Below the pieces are notes generated by a model. It searched no databases and had not been told where the DNA came from. It saw only the letters and a program-made list of their open reading frames with translations. The position numbers were made by a program, and so were the translations under genes. A DNA stretch of 64,000 bases from Micromonospora cremea. GTDB lineage: Bacteria; Actinomycetota; Actinomycetes; Mycobacteriales; Micromonosporaceae. The stretch is from positions 2,481,501 through 2,545,500 of the forward strand of contig NZ_FSQT01000002.1 in assembly GCF_900143515.1 (NCBI RefSeq), in the 5' to 3' direction. Positions 53,763 through 62,755 of this stretch are shown here, piece by piece (the stretch's first letter is position 1; each line of letters begins with the position of its first letter).

Positions 53763-56597
53763 GTGCCGAGTAACGCTGGAACCACCCGTCTGGTCATCGT
53801 CGAGTCTCCGGCGAAGGCCAAGACGATCTCGGGCTACCTGGGCCCGGGGTACGTCGTGGAGGCCAGCTTCGGTCACGTCCGCGACCTGCCACGCAACGCC
53901 GCCGACGTGCCGGCCAAGTACAAGGGCGAGGCGTGGGCCCGGCTCGGGGTCGACGTGGACAACGGCTTCCACGCGCTCTACGTCGTCTCCGCCGACCGCA
54001 AGCAGCAGATCAGCAAGCTGGTGAAGCTGGCCAAGGAGGTCGACGAGATCTTCCTGGCGACGGATGAGGACCGCGAGGGCGAGGCGATCGCCTGGCACCT
54101 GGTGGAGACGCTCAAGCCCAAGGTGCCGGTCAAACGGATGGTCTTCCACGAGATCACCAAGCCGGCGATCCAGGCGGCGGTGGCGAACCCCCGCGAGATC
54201 GACCGCGACCTGGTCGACGCGCAGGAGGCCCGGCGGATCCTCGACCGGCTCTACGGCTACGAGGTCTCCCCGGTGCTGTGGAAGAAGGTCATGCCGAAGC
54301 TCTCGGCCGGCCGGGTGCAGTCCGTGGCGACCCGGATCGTGGTCGAGCGGGAGCGGCAGCGGATGGCCTTCCGCACCGCCGAGTACTGGGACATCCTGGC
54401 CACTCTCGCCGTGGCGAACGCCGGCGAGGGGCCGCGCGCGTTCAATGCCACCCTCATCGCGCTGAACGGCGACCGGATCGCCACCGGCAAGGACTTCGAG
54501 CCGACAACCGGCCGGGTGAAGCCCGGGGCTGGCGTCGTGCACCTGGACGAGGGCGGTGCCCGTGGGCTGGCGGCCCGGCTCGAGGGACGGCCGTTCACCG
54601 TCACCCGGGTCGAGGAGAAGCCCTACCGCCGCCGCCCGTACGCGCCGTTCATCACCTCGACGCTCCAGCAGGAGGCGGCCCGCAAGCTGCGCCTGTCGTC
54701 GCAGCAGACGATGCGCACCGCGCAGCGCCTGTACGAGAACGGCTACATCACCTATATGCGTACCGACTCGGTGAACCTGTCGGAGACCGCCATCTCGGCG
54801 GCCCGCCGGCAGATCGTCGAGCTGTACGGCGAGCGCAGCGTGCCACCGGAGCCGCGCCGCTACACCGGCAAGGTGAAGAACGCGCAGGAGGCGCACGAGG
54901 CGATCCGCCCGGCAGGGGACAACTTCCGCACCCCGGGCGAGGTGGCCAAGGAGCTGTCCGCCGAGGAGTTCAAGCTCTACGAGCTGATCTGGCGCCGCAC
55001 CATCGCCTCGCAGATGACCGACGCGGTCGGCTCCAGCGTGTCGGTGCGCATCCGCGCGGTCTCCACCTCGCAGGAGGAAGCCGACTTCGGCGCCACCGGC
55101 AAGACCATCACCGACCCGGGCTTCCTGCGGGCGTACGTCGAGTCCAGCGACGACGAGAACGCCGAGGCCGAGGACGCCGAGCGCCGGCTGCCCACCCTGG
55201 TCAAGGACCAGCCGCTGACCGCCGACGAGCTGGCCGCGCAGGGCCACCACACCCAGCCGCCGTCGCGCTACACCGAGGCGTCGCTGGTCAAGGCACTGGA
55301 AGAGCTGGGCATCGGCCGCCCGTCCACCTACGCGTCGATCATGCAGACGATCCAGGACCGGGGGTACGTCACCAAGCGCGGCCAGGCGATGATCCCGACC
55401 TTCCTGGCCTTCGCGGTGATCGGCCTCATGGAGCGGCACTACCCCCGCCTGATCGACTACGACTTCACGGCCACCATGGAGAACGAGCTGGACGAGATCG
55501 CCGGCGGTGACCACGCCGCGGTCGACTTCCTCACCGCGTTCTACTTCGGCAGCGCCAACGGCGCCGGCGACCAGGGCATCGCCCGCTCCGGCGGGCTCAA
55601 GAAGCTGGTCACCGAGAACCTCAGCGACATCGACGCGCGGAGCGTCAACTCCATCCCGCTCTTCACCGACGACGACGGCCGGGAGATCGTGGTCCGGGTG
55701 GGCCGGTACGGGCCGTACCTCCAGCGGGAGCTGCCCGGCGGCGAGCCGGCGACGCCGCCGGCCGAGGGCGAGGAGGGTGGCGCCCAGGGCGACCGGGCCC
55801 CGATCCCCGAGGGGCTGGCCCCGGACGAGCTGACCCCGGAGAAGGTGCACGAGCTGTTCCTCGGTGGCAGCGGCGAGCGCAAGCTCGGCGACGACCCGGG
55901 CACCGGCGAGCCGATCGTGCTCAAGTCCGGCCGGTTCGGCCCGTACGTGTCCAGCGGCGAGCGGAAGTCCTCGCTGCTGCGCTCGCAGACGCCGGACTCG
56001 CTGACCCTCGAAGACGCGCTCAAGCTGCTCAGCCTGCCCCGGCTGGTCGGCGTCGCGCCCGACGGGGTCGAGGTGTTCGCCAACAACGGCCGCTACGGCC
56101 CGTACGTCAAGCGGGGCGAGGAGTTCCGGTCGCTGGAGTCTGAGGAGCAGATGTTCACGGTCGGCCTGGACGAGGCGCTGGCCCTGCTGGCCGCCCCGAA
56201 GGCCCGCGGACGGCGGGCCGCGGCGCCGCCGCTGCGGGAGATGGGCGTCGACCCGCTGACCGAGAAGCCGCTGGTGATCAAGGATGGCCGGTTCGGCCCG
56301 TACGTCACCGATGGGGAGTTCAACGCGTCGCTGCGGCGTGGGCAGACCCCGGAGGCGCTGAGCATCGAGGAAGCCTCGGAGATGCTGGCCGAGAAGCGGG
56401 CCAAGGGTCCGGCGCCGCGCAAGAAGGCGGCGGCGAAGAAGGCTCCGGCGAAGAAGGCCACGGCCACCAAGAAGACGGCCGCCGCCAGCAAGTCCACCGC
56501 CGCGAAGAAGGCCACCACCGCCAAGGCCACCACCGCGGCCAAGAAGACCCCGGCCAAGAAGGCGGCCCCGCGCAAGGCCGCCACCAGCACGGAGTAG
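53763..56597 (+). CDS. topA: DNA topoisomerase I
   Basis: A 944-aa type IA topoisomerase that relaxes negative supercoils. The TOPRIM start is LVIVESPAKAKTISGYLG with the metal motif ATDEDREGEAIAWH. The active-site tyrosine is in GYITYMRTDSVNLSE. The C-terminal region has several repeats with the pattern GRFGPYV/GRYGPYV instead of Zn fingers, as in actinobacteria. The last ~60 residues are a Lys/Ala-rich tail (KKAPAKKATATKK-like) that aids DNA binding and processivity. GTG 53763 follows GGGGAGA; the in-frame upstream codons are not conserved. Confidence 0.97.
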   Translation: MPSNAGTTRLVIVESPAKAKTISGYLGPGYVVEASFGHVRDLPRNAADVPAKYKGEAWARLGVDVDNGFHALYVVSADRKQQISKLVKLAKEVDEIFLATDEDREGEAIAWHLVETLKPKVPVKRMVFHEITKPAIQAAVANPREIDRDLVDAQEARRILDRLYGYEVSPVLWKKVMPKLSAGRVQSVATRIVVERERQRMAFRTAEYWDILATLAVANAGEGPRAFNATLIALNGDRIATGKDFEPTTGRVKPGAGVVHLDEGGARGLAARLEGRPFTVTRVEEKPYRRRPYAPFITSTLQQEAARKLRLSSQQTMRTAQRLYENGYITYMRTDSVNLSETAISAARRQIVELYGERSVPPEPRRYTGKVKNAQEAHEAIRPAGDNFRTPGEVAKELSAEEFKLYELIWRRTIASQMTDAVGSSVSVRIRAVSTSQEEADFGATGKTITDPGFLRAYVESSDDENAEAEDAERRLPTLVKDQPLTADELAAQGHHTQPPSRYTEASLVKALEELGIGRPSTYASIMQTIQDRGYVTKRGQAMIPTFLAFAVIGLMERHYPRLIDYDFTATMENELDEIAGGDHAAVDFLTAFYFGSANGAGDQGIARSGGLKKLVTENLSDIDARSVNSIPLFTDDDGREIVVRVGRYGPYLQRELPGGEPATPPAEGEEGGAQGDRAPIPEGLAPDELTPEKVHELFLGGSGERKLGDDPGTGEPIVLKSGRFGPYVSSGERKSSLLRSQTPDSLTLEDALKLLSLPRLVGVAPDGVEVFANNGRYGPYVKRGEEFRSLESEEQMFTVGLDEALALLAAPKARGRRAAAPPLREMGVDPLTEKPLVIKDGRFGPYVTDGEFNASLRRGQTPEALSIEEASEMLAEKRAKGPAPRKKAAAKKAPAKKATATKKTAAASKSTAAKKATTAKATTAAKKTPAKKAAPRKAATSTE

Positions 56598-56622
56598 CCC
56601 GGCTCTACGAGATCCGGAAAGG

Positions 56623-56650
56623 AAAACGGCCCCCTCCGGGGGCCGTTTTT
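56623..56650 (+). terminator. Intrinsic terminator of topA
   Basis: AAAACGGCCCCC and GGGGGCCGTTTT form a 12-bp stem with a 3-nt loop, followed by TTCTTTG. This is a classical terminator with a U-tract, 25 bp past the stop. Confidence 0.9.
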
Positions 56651-56771
56651 CTTTGTACCCACAGCCCTTCGTCTCGCCGAGCCGCCCGAGCCGCCCGGCT
56701 CGTTCCGGGGCACAGCGGGGCATATTGGGTGATTTGCGTCACAGGCCGGACGGAAAGTTACTTGGTTCATC

Positions 56772-56787
56772 CGGTACGGCCATACCG
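56772..56787. promoter_or_regulatory. Candidate operator upstream of the TetR gene
   Basis: CGGTA-CGGCCA-TACCG is an inverted repeat (5-bp arms) directly before the first possible ATG of the TetR-family gene. It could be its own autoregulatory site. Confidence 0.4.
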
Positions 56788-56788
56788 T

Positions 56789-57481
56789 ATGACCATGCCG
56801 GCAGCTGAGTCCTACCCATCCGCGCTGACCTCCGTTCGGGGGCCCATGGCGATTCGAAAGAGGCGCGCGGGCGGGGGGAAGCGGGCTCTCGTTCTCGAAG
56901 CCGTGGCAGATGTGCTCGCTGCTCGTGGATTCGAGAACACGCGGTTCACGGACGTGTCGGCGGCCGGCGGCGTCGCGATCAGCACCCTGCAGACCTACTT
57001 CGGTTCGCGCGAGGACATGATCATCGAGGCCATGGAGGTTTTCACCAACCGGGAATTGGATGCCCTGCAAGCGGTGTCCACCGCCGAAGCCGATCCGTGG
57101 CGACGACTGGTCGCGCTGGTGGACCGGAGCCTGCACAACTCGGAGAGCACCAGGCAGATCCTCGTCGAATTCTGGCGATCCGCCATGCGCGACGACGACC
57201 TCCGCAACTACAGCACGGACGTGCAGGCGCGGTACCGGGCGCCCTTTCTGACCGCCGTACGGGAAGGCGCTGAGCGGGGTGAGTTCACGCTGGCCCACGA
57301 CGCCGAGGCCGTGACGGATTTCCTGCTCGCGGCCCTGGCCGGGCTGATCATCTCTCGCGTCCAGCATCACCCCACGCCGTCGCCCGCGGAGTTCCGCGAG
57401 GTCCTGCTGACCCAGCTCAGGCTGATGCTCGGCGTCAGCGACCGACCTTCTTCCAACACTCGAACGGATCGAGGAGCATGA
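56789..57481 (+). CDS. TetR-family transcriptional regulator
   Basis: A ~230-aa regulator. The N-terminal helix-turn-helix is VLEAVADVLAARGFENTRFT then DVSAAGGVAISTLQTYFGSREDMI. The C-terminal ligand domain is helical (LVDRSLHNSESTRQILVEFW, TDFLLAALAGLIISRV). Starts at ATG 56789, 56795 or 56846 are all possible; the last begins MAIRKRRAGGG just before the HTH. None has a clear ribosome site. The stop overlaps the next gene's ATG (ATGA), so it heads an operon with a monooxygenase-like gene. Confidence 0.85.
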   Translation: MTMPAAESYPSALTSVRGPMAIRKRRAGGGKRALVLEAVADVLAARGFENTRFTDVSAAGGVAISTLQTYFGSREDMIIEAMEVFTNRELDALQAVSTAEADPWRRLVALVDRSLHNSESTRQILVEFWRSAMRDDDLRNYSTDVQARYRAPFLTAVREGAERGEFTLAHDAEAVTDFLLAALAGLIISRVQHHPTPSPAEFREVLLTQLRLMLGVSDRPSSNTRTDRGA

Positions 57482-57777
57482 CCGCCGTCGAAATCACCCG
57501 TTTCCGTACGCCCGCGGCACGCGCCGATGCTCTGCTGGCCGCGCGGCCGGCGATGCTGCGCGACTTCGAGACCGATCGCACCGGCTTCCTCGGCGCGCGA
57601 CTGATCCAGCTGTCCGCCGGCGAATGGCTGGACATCGTCTTCTGGCGCTCGTCCGACGACTTCGCCGAGTCCCGGCGCCGGGGCGGCGACCGGCCCGGCA
57701 TCCAGGCGTTCTTCTCGCTGATCGACGAGGTGATCAGCGTCGAGGAGGGCACCACCACCGAACCGGTGGGCGCCTGA
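57478..57777 (+). CDS. Antibiotic-biosynthesis-monooxygenase-like (ABM-fold) small protein
   Basis: A 99-aa protein with a dimeric alpha/beta-barrel pattern: VEITRFRTPAARADALL, GFLGARLIQLSAGEWLDIVF and the closing helix GIQAFFSLIDEVIS. Family members include small cofactor-free monooxygenases and heme-degrading enzymes; a substrate cannot be named. It overlaps the TetR gene by four bases and is followed, with a TGATG overlap, by the remains of an oxidoreductase gene, so the operon once had at least three genes. Confidence 0.75.
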   Translation: MTAVEITRFRTPAARADALLAARPAMLRDFETDRTGFLGARLIQLSAGEWLDIVFWRSSDDFAESRRRGGDRPGIQAFFSLIDEVISVEEGTTTEPVGA

Positions 57778-57973
57778 TGCGCGCGGTCCGGTTCCTCAGC
57801 AACGACGAACTTCCCGGAGCCGGCGAACGAGGCCGCCGCGATCGAACTGACCGCCGCGCTGGTCGCCGGCGATCTACCCGATCGCCGCCCGGTTGCCGTT
57901 GGCGGAGATCGCTCAGGCACATGACCTGGCCGAGCACACCTCAGCCAGGGGCCGGGTTGTCCTGGACATCTGA
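57777..57973 (+). pseudogene. Remnant of a zinc-type/quinone oxidoreductase (MDR family)
   Basis: The start MRAVRF, typical of NADPH:quinone oxidoreductases, is kept and overlaps the preceding stop (TGATG). Almost the whole body is missing. A short stretch in one frame (FPEPANEAAAIELTAALVAG) and, after a one-base loss near 57870, IYPIAARLPLAEIAQAHDLA then EHTSARGRVVLDI in another frame give the enzyme's normal C-terminus. This is an internal deletion of roughly 250 codons plus a frameshift. Confidence 0.7.
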
Positions 57974-58049
57974 GGCACCCGGCCCAGCTCCACTCGCAAC
58001 CGACTCCGAGACACTCCCACCTGACCGCCGACGGACCAATGGACCGACC

Positions 58050-59150
58050 ATGATCTGGACAGCCGGATTCCGTACCGCAGTGATCAGTCCCTACGAGCAG
58101 CTCCAGTTCAGCGAACCCCGTGGTTTCGTCGACCAGACCGTTCGTCAAGTGCTGCACATGGCCGGCGGCGGGGAAGCTCTCCGCGTGCGCCTGACGAACC
58201 GCTACGGCCGCACTCCGTTGACCATCGCGGCCGCGACGGTCGCTGTCGGTCACCGGCGGGCTGCCCTCACCTTCGACGGCGTCGAGAAGTGTGTCATCCC
58301 GGCGGGCGAAGAGGCCGTCTCCGACCCGGTCGATCTTCCGGTTGCCGGCGGTACAGACCTGGTGGTGAGCATCTACTTTTCCGAGCAGACCGGGCTGGCC
58401 ACCCATTCGCACAAACCGGCGGAAGTCGCTCGAATAGCTGACGGGAACCATGTCACGTCTTCGGCACTCCCGTGGACCGAGCAGGTCGAAGCGCGGTTCT
58501 ACATCTCGGGTGTCGACGTGCTCGCCCCGCAGGACACCGCGATCGCGGTGGCCTTCGGCGACTCCTGGTTCGAAGGAGTCGGCACGACGACCAGCGCGAA
58601 CCATCGCTCCGTCGACTTTCTCAACCGGCGCCTCAGCCGAGGGTGGGTCGTCAACCAGGGCATCGCCGGAAACCGCCTCCTGCGCGACGGGGTCGGCGAA
58701 CACGCGTTGGCGCGTTTCGACCGCGATGTTCGTTCGATACCTGCCCTGACCCACGTTCTGGTCCACTTCGGCATCAACGACCTCGGTCTTCCCGGCATGC
58801 TGGGCGAGCCTTCCGCCACCGCCGACGCCCTCATCGAAGGCTTCGGCGCTCTGGCAGACCGTGCCCACCGCGCCGGCCTGAAGATCCTCGCCGCCACCAT
58901 CGGTCCCTTCGCGGGCGCCGGCCCTGGAATCAGCACGACGGAAGGCCTCACCATCCGCCGCGAGGTGAACGACTGGATCCGCACCACCGACGCCTTCGAT
59001 GCTGTTTTCGACGTGGCCCGGGCTGTCGCGAACCCGCATGCCCCCGACCACATCCACCCCGCACTTGACAGTGGCGACGGCATGCACCTGAACGACAAGG
59101 GCGCCGAGGTCATGGCCGACGCCGTCAACCTGGACGACCTCGCGCTCTAG
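58050..59150 (+). CDS. SGNH/GDSL-family hydrolase
   Basis: A 366-aa esterase-type protein. The N-terminal ~165 residues are a beta-sandwich (VRLTNRYGRTPLTIAAATVA, LVVSIYFSEQTG) like that preceding GDSL domains in carbohydrate esterases. The catalytic domain has block I VAFGDSWFEGVG with the nucleophile Ser, block III HFGINDLG, and the Asp-x-x-His end DGMHLNDKG. There is no signal peptide, so it may be intracellular. ATG 58050; no ribosome site is obvious. It is separated from the decayed oxidoreductase by 76 bp. Confidence 0.88.
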   Translation: MIWTAGFRTAVISPYEQLQFSEPRGFVDQTVRQVLHMAGGGEALRVRLTNRYGRTPLTIAAATVAVGHRRAALTFDGVEKCVIPAGEEAVSDPVDLPVAGGTDLVVSIYFSEQTGLATHSHKPAEVARIADGNHVTSSALPWTEQVEARFYISGVDVLAPQDTAIAVAFGDSWFEGVGTTTSANHRSVDFLNRRLSRGWVVNQGIAGNRLLRDGVGEHALARFDRDVRSIPALTHVLVHFGINDLGLPGMLGEPSATADALIEGFGALADRAHRAGLKILAATIGPFAGAGPGISTTEGLTIRREVNDWIRTTDAFDAVFDVARAVANPHAPDHIHPALDSGDGMHLNDKGAEVMADAVNLDDLAL

Positions 59151-59208
59151 GGCCGGTGTCAGTGCAGAGCGTCGGCGTCGAGGGCGCGGCTGCCAGGCAC
59201 ACCCGCCG

Positions 59209-60525
59209 TCAGGCGCCGAGGATGTGGGTCAGGTGGGGGTTGGTGAAGACGCGGTCGGGGTCCAGGCGGTCGCGGAGGGACTGGAAGTCGCCGAAGCGCG
59301 GGTAGGCGGCGGCCAACGAGGCGGCGTCGCGGTAGTGCAGCTTGCCCCAGTGCGGGCGGCCGCCGAGCCCGGCGGCCACCTCCTCGAAGGCCCGGAAGTA
59401 CGGCTCGTACGGCATGCCGACGTACTGGTGCACGGCGATGTACGCGGAGTCCCGGCCGTAGCCGTGCGACAGCCAGATGTCGTCGGCGGCGGTGAACCGC
59501 ACCTCCACCGGGAAGAGCACCTTGAACGGCAGCCCGTCCACGATCCGCCGGAGCGCCGCCAGCGCCTCGGGCAGCGCCTCGCGGGGCAGGCCGTACTCCA
59601 TCTCCACGAAGCGGACCCGGCGCGGGGTGCAGAACACCCGGTCGGAGCGGCCGGTGTATCGGCGTTCGGTGAGCGCGCGGGCGGAGACCGCGCTGATCCT
59701 CGGGGCCAGCGCCGGCACGGCCCGGCCGAGCCGGCAGGCGCTGGCGAAGACGGTGTTGGCCAGGAAGTCGTCGTCCAGCCAGCCGCGCCACCGGGGCAGC
59801 GGCCGGTCGTTGGCGGGTACGCGGTCGTTGGTCTTGACCTGGACCCGTGCGGTGTAGGGGAACCAGTAGAACTCGACGTGGTCGTGGTTGCCGATCAGTG
59901 GCGGCAGTTCGTCGAGCACGTCGGCCAGCGCGGCCGGGCGTTCGTGTGCGTGCAGCACGAAGGCGTCCACGCAGCGCAGGGTCACCTCGACCAGCACGCC
60001 GAGCGCGCCGAGCGACACCCGGGCGGCGGCGAAGACGTCCGGGTGCTCGTCGGCGGAGCAGCGCAGCACCTCCCCGATCCCGGTGACCAGGGTGATCGCC
60101 TCGACGAAGGTGGACAGGCAGCCAAAGCCGACGCCGGTGCCGTGGGTGCCCGTGGAGATCGCCCCGGCGACCGTCTGGGCGTCGATGTCACCGAGGTTGG
60201 GCAGGGCGAGGCGGTGTCGGGCGAGCAGGCCGTTGAGGGCGTGCAGGGTCATCCCTGCCGGTACGGTGACGAGCCTGCGCTCGACGTCGACGCTGACGAG
60301 GGTGTCGAGCTCGGACAGATCCATCCGCCGGTCGTCGGCGAGCGCGATCGCGGTGAACGAGTGGCCGCTGCCGGCCACCCGGATCCGGCCGCCGGTGGCG
60401 GCGGCGGCCCGGACGGCCTCGGCGACGTCGGTCGGCGAGCCGGGGCGGAGGATTGCGGTGGCGCTGCCACGCTGGTTACCGGCCCAGTTGGACCAGCGGG
60501 CGGTGAGCGGTGCGGTGCCGACCAT
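59209..60525 (-). CDS. FAD-linked sugar-1,4-lactone oxidase (D-arabinono-1,4-lactone oxidase family)
   Basis: A 438-aa FAD-binding PCMH-type oxidase with a C-terminal ALO domain. The FAD part shows ILRPGSPTDVAEAVRAA, RVAGSGHSFTAIA and GDIDAQTVAGAISTGTHGTG. The ALO part includes HVEFYWFPYTARVQVKTND and the final HWGKLHYRDA with RDRLDPDRVFTNPHLTHILG. Relatives oxidise aldonolactones or sugar alcohols such as xylitol; substrate not predictable. The ATG at 60525 follows GAGGAGC. A palindrome in the shared promoter region and a divergent TetR gene suggest that regulator controls it. Confidence 0.9.
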   Translation of the reverse strand: MVGTAPLTARWSNWAGNQRGSATAILRPGSPTDVAEAVRAAAATGGRIRVAGSGHSFTAIALADDRRMDLSELDTLVSVDVERRLVTVPAGMTLHALNGLLARHRLALPNLGDIDAQTVAGAISTGTHGTGVGFGCLSTFVEAITLVTGIGEVLRCSADEHPDVFAAARVSLGALGVLVEVTLRCVDAFVLHAHERPAALADVLDELPPLIGNHDHVEFYWFPYTARVQVKTNDRVPANDRPLPRWRGWLDDDFLANTVFASACRLGRAVPALAPRISAVSARALTERRYTGRSDRVFCTPRRVRFVEMEYGLPREALPEALAALRRIVDGLPFKVLFPVEVRFTAADDIWLSHGYGRDSAYIAVHQYVGMPYEPYFRAFEEVAAGLGGRPHWGKLHYRDAASLAAAYPRFGDFQSLRDRLDPDRVFTNPHLTHILGA

Positions 60526-60544
60526 GCGCGCTCCTCGAAAATGA

Positions 60545-60563
60545 ATATGAACTGACTTCATAT
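60545..60563. promoter_or_regulatory. Candidate TetR operator between lactone oxidase and TetR genes
   Basis: ATATGAA-CTGAC-TTCATAT, a perfect 7-bp inverted repeat with a 5-bp spacer, lies 20 bp upstream of the oxidase ATG. Its AT-rich arms stand out in this GC-rich DNA. Confidence 0.65.
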
Positions 60564-60673
60564 CAGGAACGTTCTAGCTGGTAAATACCGCAATTGCGAT
60601 CCGCTCGTTGTACCGGTAGTCACGGACTCGTGACGTGGAGATATGTTCATCCGTCGAAGGGGGGTGGCGCCGA

Positions 60674-61357
60674 GTGTCCACACCAGCCGCCACGACCGGG
60701 CCGCTGCGCCGCGTACCGGTGCAGGGTCGAAGTGTCGCGCGGGTACAGCGCATGTTGGACGCCTGCGCCGAACTCGTCGACGAGGTGGGGTACGAAGGGC
60801 TGACCACGACCCTGCTCGCCGAGCGCGCCGAGGTGGCGATCGGGTCGGTCTACCAGTTCTTCCCGGACAAGCGGGCGATCGTGCAGGCACTGACCCTGCG
60901 CACGATGGAGTCCTACCTCCAGCGGCTCGACGAGCGGTTCGCCTCTGACGAGATGACCCACTGGTGGGACGGCGTCGACGCGGGGATCGATGAGTACATC
61001 ACGATGCACCGCACCGTTCCCGGCTTCCGTACCCTGCACTTCGGCGACGTGGTCGACCTGCACCTGCTCGATGAGCAGCGGGACAACAACGGCGTGATCG
61101 CCGACCAGTTGGCGCGGGTGCTCACCGAGCGCTTCGGGCTGACCGACGTCCCGAAGCTCCGCTTCGTCCTGGAGATCGCGGTGGAGGCGGCCGACGCGCT
61201 GATCAAGCTCGCGTTCCGGCGGCGGTCCGACGGCGACGAGCGGGTGCTGCTCGAGGCGAAGGCGCTGATCCGGGAGTACCTGCACCGCCAGGTCGACGGC
61301 CCGGAGAGTGCGCGGCCGACCGCAGAGCAGCAGGCAGCGGCCGCCCAGCCCGCCTGA
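60674..61357 (+). CDS. TetR-family transcriptional regulator
   Basis: A 227-aa regulator. The HTH is ACAELVDEVGYEGLTTTLLA then ERAEVAIGSVYQFFPDKRAI, followed by a helical ligand domain (YITMHRTVPGFRTLHFGDVV, LRFVLEIAVEAADALIKLAF). GTG 60674 fits the usual length. It is divergent from the lactone oxidase gene, with a perfect AT-rich palindrome between them, the usual layout for a local repressor. The inducer is unknown. Confidence 0.88.
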   Translation: MSTPAATTGPLRRVPVQGRSVARVQRMLDACAELVDEVGYEGLTTTLLAERAEVAIGSVYQFFPDKRAIVQALTLRTMESYLQRLDERFASDEMTHWWDGVDAGIDEYITMHRTVPGFRTLHFGDVVDLHLLDEQRDNNGVIADQLARVLTERFGLTDVPKLRFVLEIAVEAADALIKLAFRRRSDGDERVLLEAKALIREYLHRQVDGPESARPTAEQQAAAAQPA

Positions 61358-61383
61358 CCCGGCCCGCCGGGAAACGGGCCGGG
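61358..61383. terminator. Bidirectional hairpin terminator
   Basis: CCCGGCCCG and CGGGCCGGG (9 bp, perfect) with an 8-nt loop lie between the convergent TetR and deaminase/aldolase genes. Confidence 0.65.
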
Positions 61384-61396
61384 CGGCGGGGTGGCG

Positions 61397-62605
61397 TCAG
61401 AGGAACGCCCGCCCCTCACCCCGGTACGTGGGCACGGTCGCCACGATCGCCTCCCCGTCGACCAGGTGCACCTCGTTGACACGTTCACACAGCTCACCGG
61501 CCTTGGCGTGCCGGAACCACACCCGGTCGCCGATGCGCAGGGTGGCCGCCGCCGCGCCGGCCAGCGGAGTCTGCACCTCGCCGGCCCCCTCGGTGCCGAC
61601 CAGCTTCAGGCCGGCCGGCAGCCACGGTCGGGGCAGTCGGCTGTCGGCGGCCGGACCGGAGGCGATCCAGCCGCCGCCGAGCACGGTCGCCAGCTCCGGC
61701 GTCGGTCGGCGGACCACCGCGCAGGCGAAGAACGCCGCCGGGGTGGGACGCCAGGCGCGGTAGGCGTCGAACAGCGTCGGCCCGTACAGGCCCGATCCCG
61801 CGGTGACCTCGGTGACCGCGGGATCGGCGCTGGTCGCGGCCACGCTGCCGGTGCCGCCACCGTTGACGAACTCCAGGTCGGCGTGCTCACGGACCGCGGC
61901 CACCGCCGCGCTCCGGCGGGCCAGCAACTCGCGGTACGACCCGCGCTGGGCCAGCCGGATCGCGCCGGCCAGCAGCGCCTGCCCTGGCGGCGCGTCGCCC
62001 AGGCCGGCGATCTGCGCCTCGTACGACATGAGGCCGACCAGCCGGAAGCCGGCCCGGCCGGCGACGGTGGCGGCGAGCGCGCCGGCCGCTCGGGCGCTGT
62101 GCACCGGTGAGCGGCGGACGCCGACGTGCACCCGCCCGCGCAGCGGTCGCCAGGAGGCGTCCAGGTCCAGGCAGAGCCGCAGCTCGGCGCGCTGCCCGGG
62201 GGCTCGTACGGCGTCGATGAGGTCGAGCTGCCCGGTGCCGTCGATCATCAGGGTGATCGCGGCGGCCAGCGCCGGGTCGGCGGCCAGTTCGGCGAGCGCC
62301 GAGCGGTCCGCACTGGGGTACGCGACCAGCACGTCGTCGCTCACCCCGGCGCGGACCAGCCAGATCGCCTCGGGCAGGGTGAACGCCATCACGCCCCGCC
62401 AGCCGGGCCGGGCGAGCGCCCGGCTGATCAGCGCCCGGCTGCGGACCGACTTGCTGGCCAGTCGGACCGGTTTGCCGGCGGCGCGGTCGGCCAGGGCGGT
62501 CGAGTTGGCGTCGAAGGCGGTGAGATCCACCACCGCGTACGGCGGGTCGAGGTGGGCGGTCGCCCGATCCAGGCGCTCGCGAAGTTTGTCGCTTTCGATG
62601 GCCAC
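61397..62605 (-). CDS. Alanine-racemase-like PLP enzyme (amino acid deaminase/aldolase)
   Basis: A 402-aa fold-type III PLP enzyme. The PLP lysine is in RLASKSVRSRALI near residue 52, after YAVVDLTAFDANS. The barrel continues with CLDLDASWRPL, SYEAQIAGLGD and EFVNGGGTGSV. The C-terminal beta domain (D-serine dehydratase/D-threonine aldolase type) shows RIGDRVWFRHAKAGELCERV with His and Cys placed to bind zinc. Relatives cleave D-threonine or deaminate D-serine; the exact activity is unknown. GTG start at 62605. Confidence 0.87.
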   Translation of the reverse strand: MAIESDKLRERLDRATAHLDPPYAVVDLTAFDANSTALADRAAGKPVRLASKSVRSRALISRALARPGWRGVMAFTLPEAIWLVRAGVSDDVLVAYPSADRSALAELAADPALAAAITLMIDGTGQLDLIDAVRAPGQRAELRLCLDLDASWRPLRGRVHVGVRRSPVHSARAAGALAATVAGRAGFRLVGLMSYEAQIAGLGDAPPGQALLAGAIRLAQRGSYRELLARRSAAVAAVREHADLEFVNGGGTGSVAATSADPAVTEVTAGSGLYGPTLFDAYRAWRPTPAAFFACAVVRRPTPELATVLGGGWIASGPAADSRLPRPWLPAGLKLVGTEGAGEVQTPLAGAAAATLRIGDRVWFRHAKAGELCERVNEVHLVDGEAIVATVPTYRGEGRAFL

Positions 62606-62755
62606 GTGTGCACGCTAACTGTCCGACGGTGAATGCGAAACACCCTCGCGTACAGCCCGGGCTGCGGTCGGTGCCTCCGGCGGCCTAGGCTCAGCGAGCA
62701 GGAGAATGTCGCGAGTGGGGCGGCTCCCCACCGGGTCTAGAGTGTTCCACCGGGG

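Noticed and set aside
53550..56723. 1057-codon open frame opposite topA
   Set aside because: Antisense shadow. Composition follows topA's third-position GC and no family motif is present.
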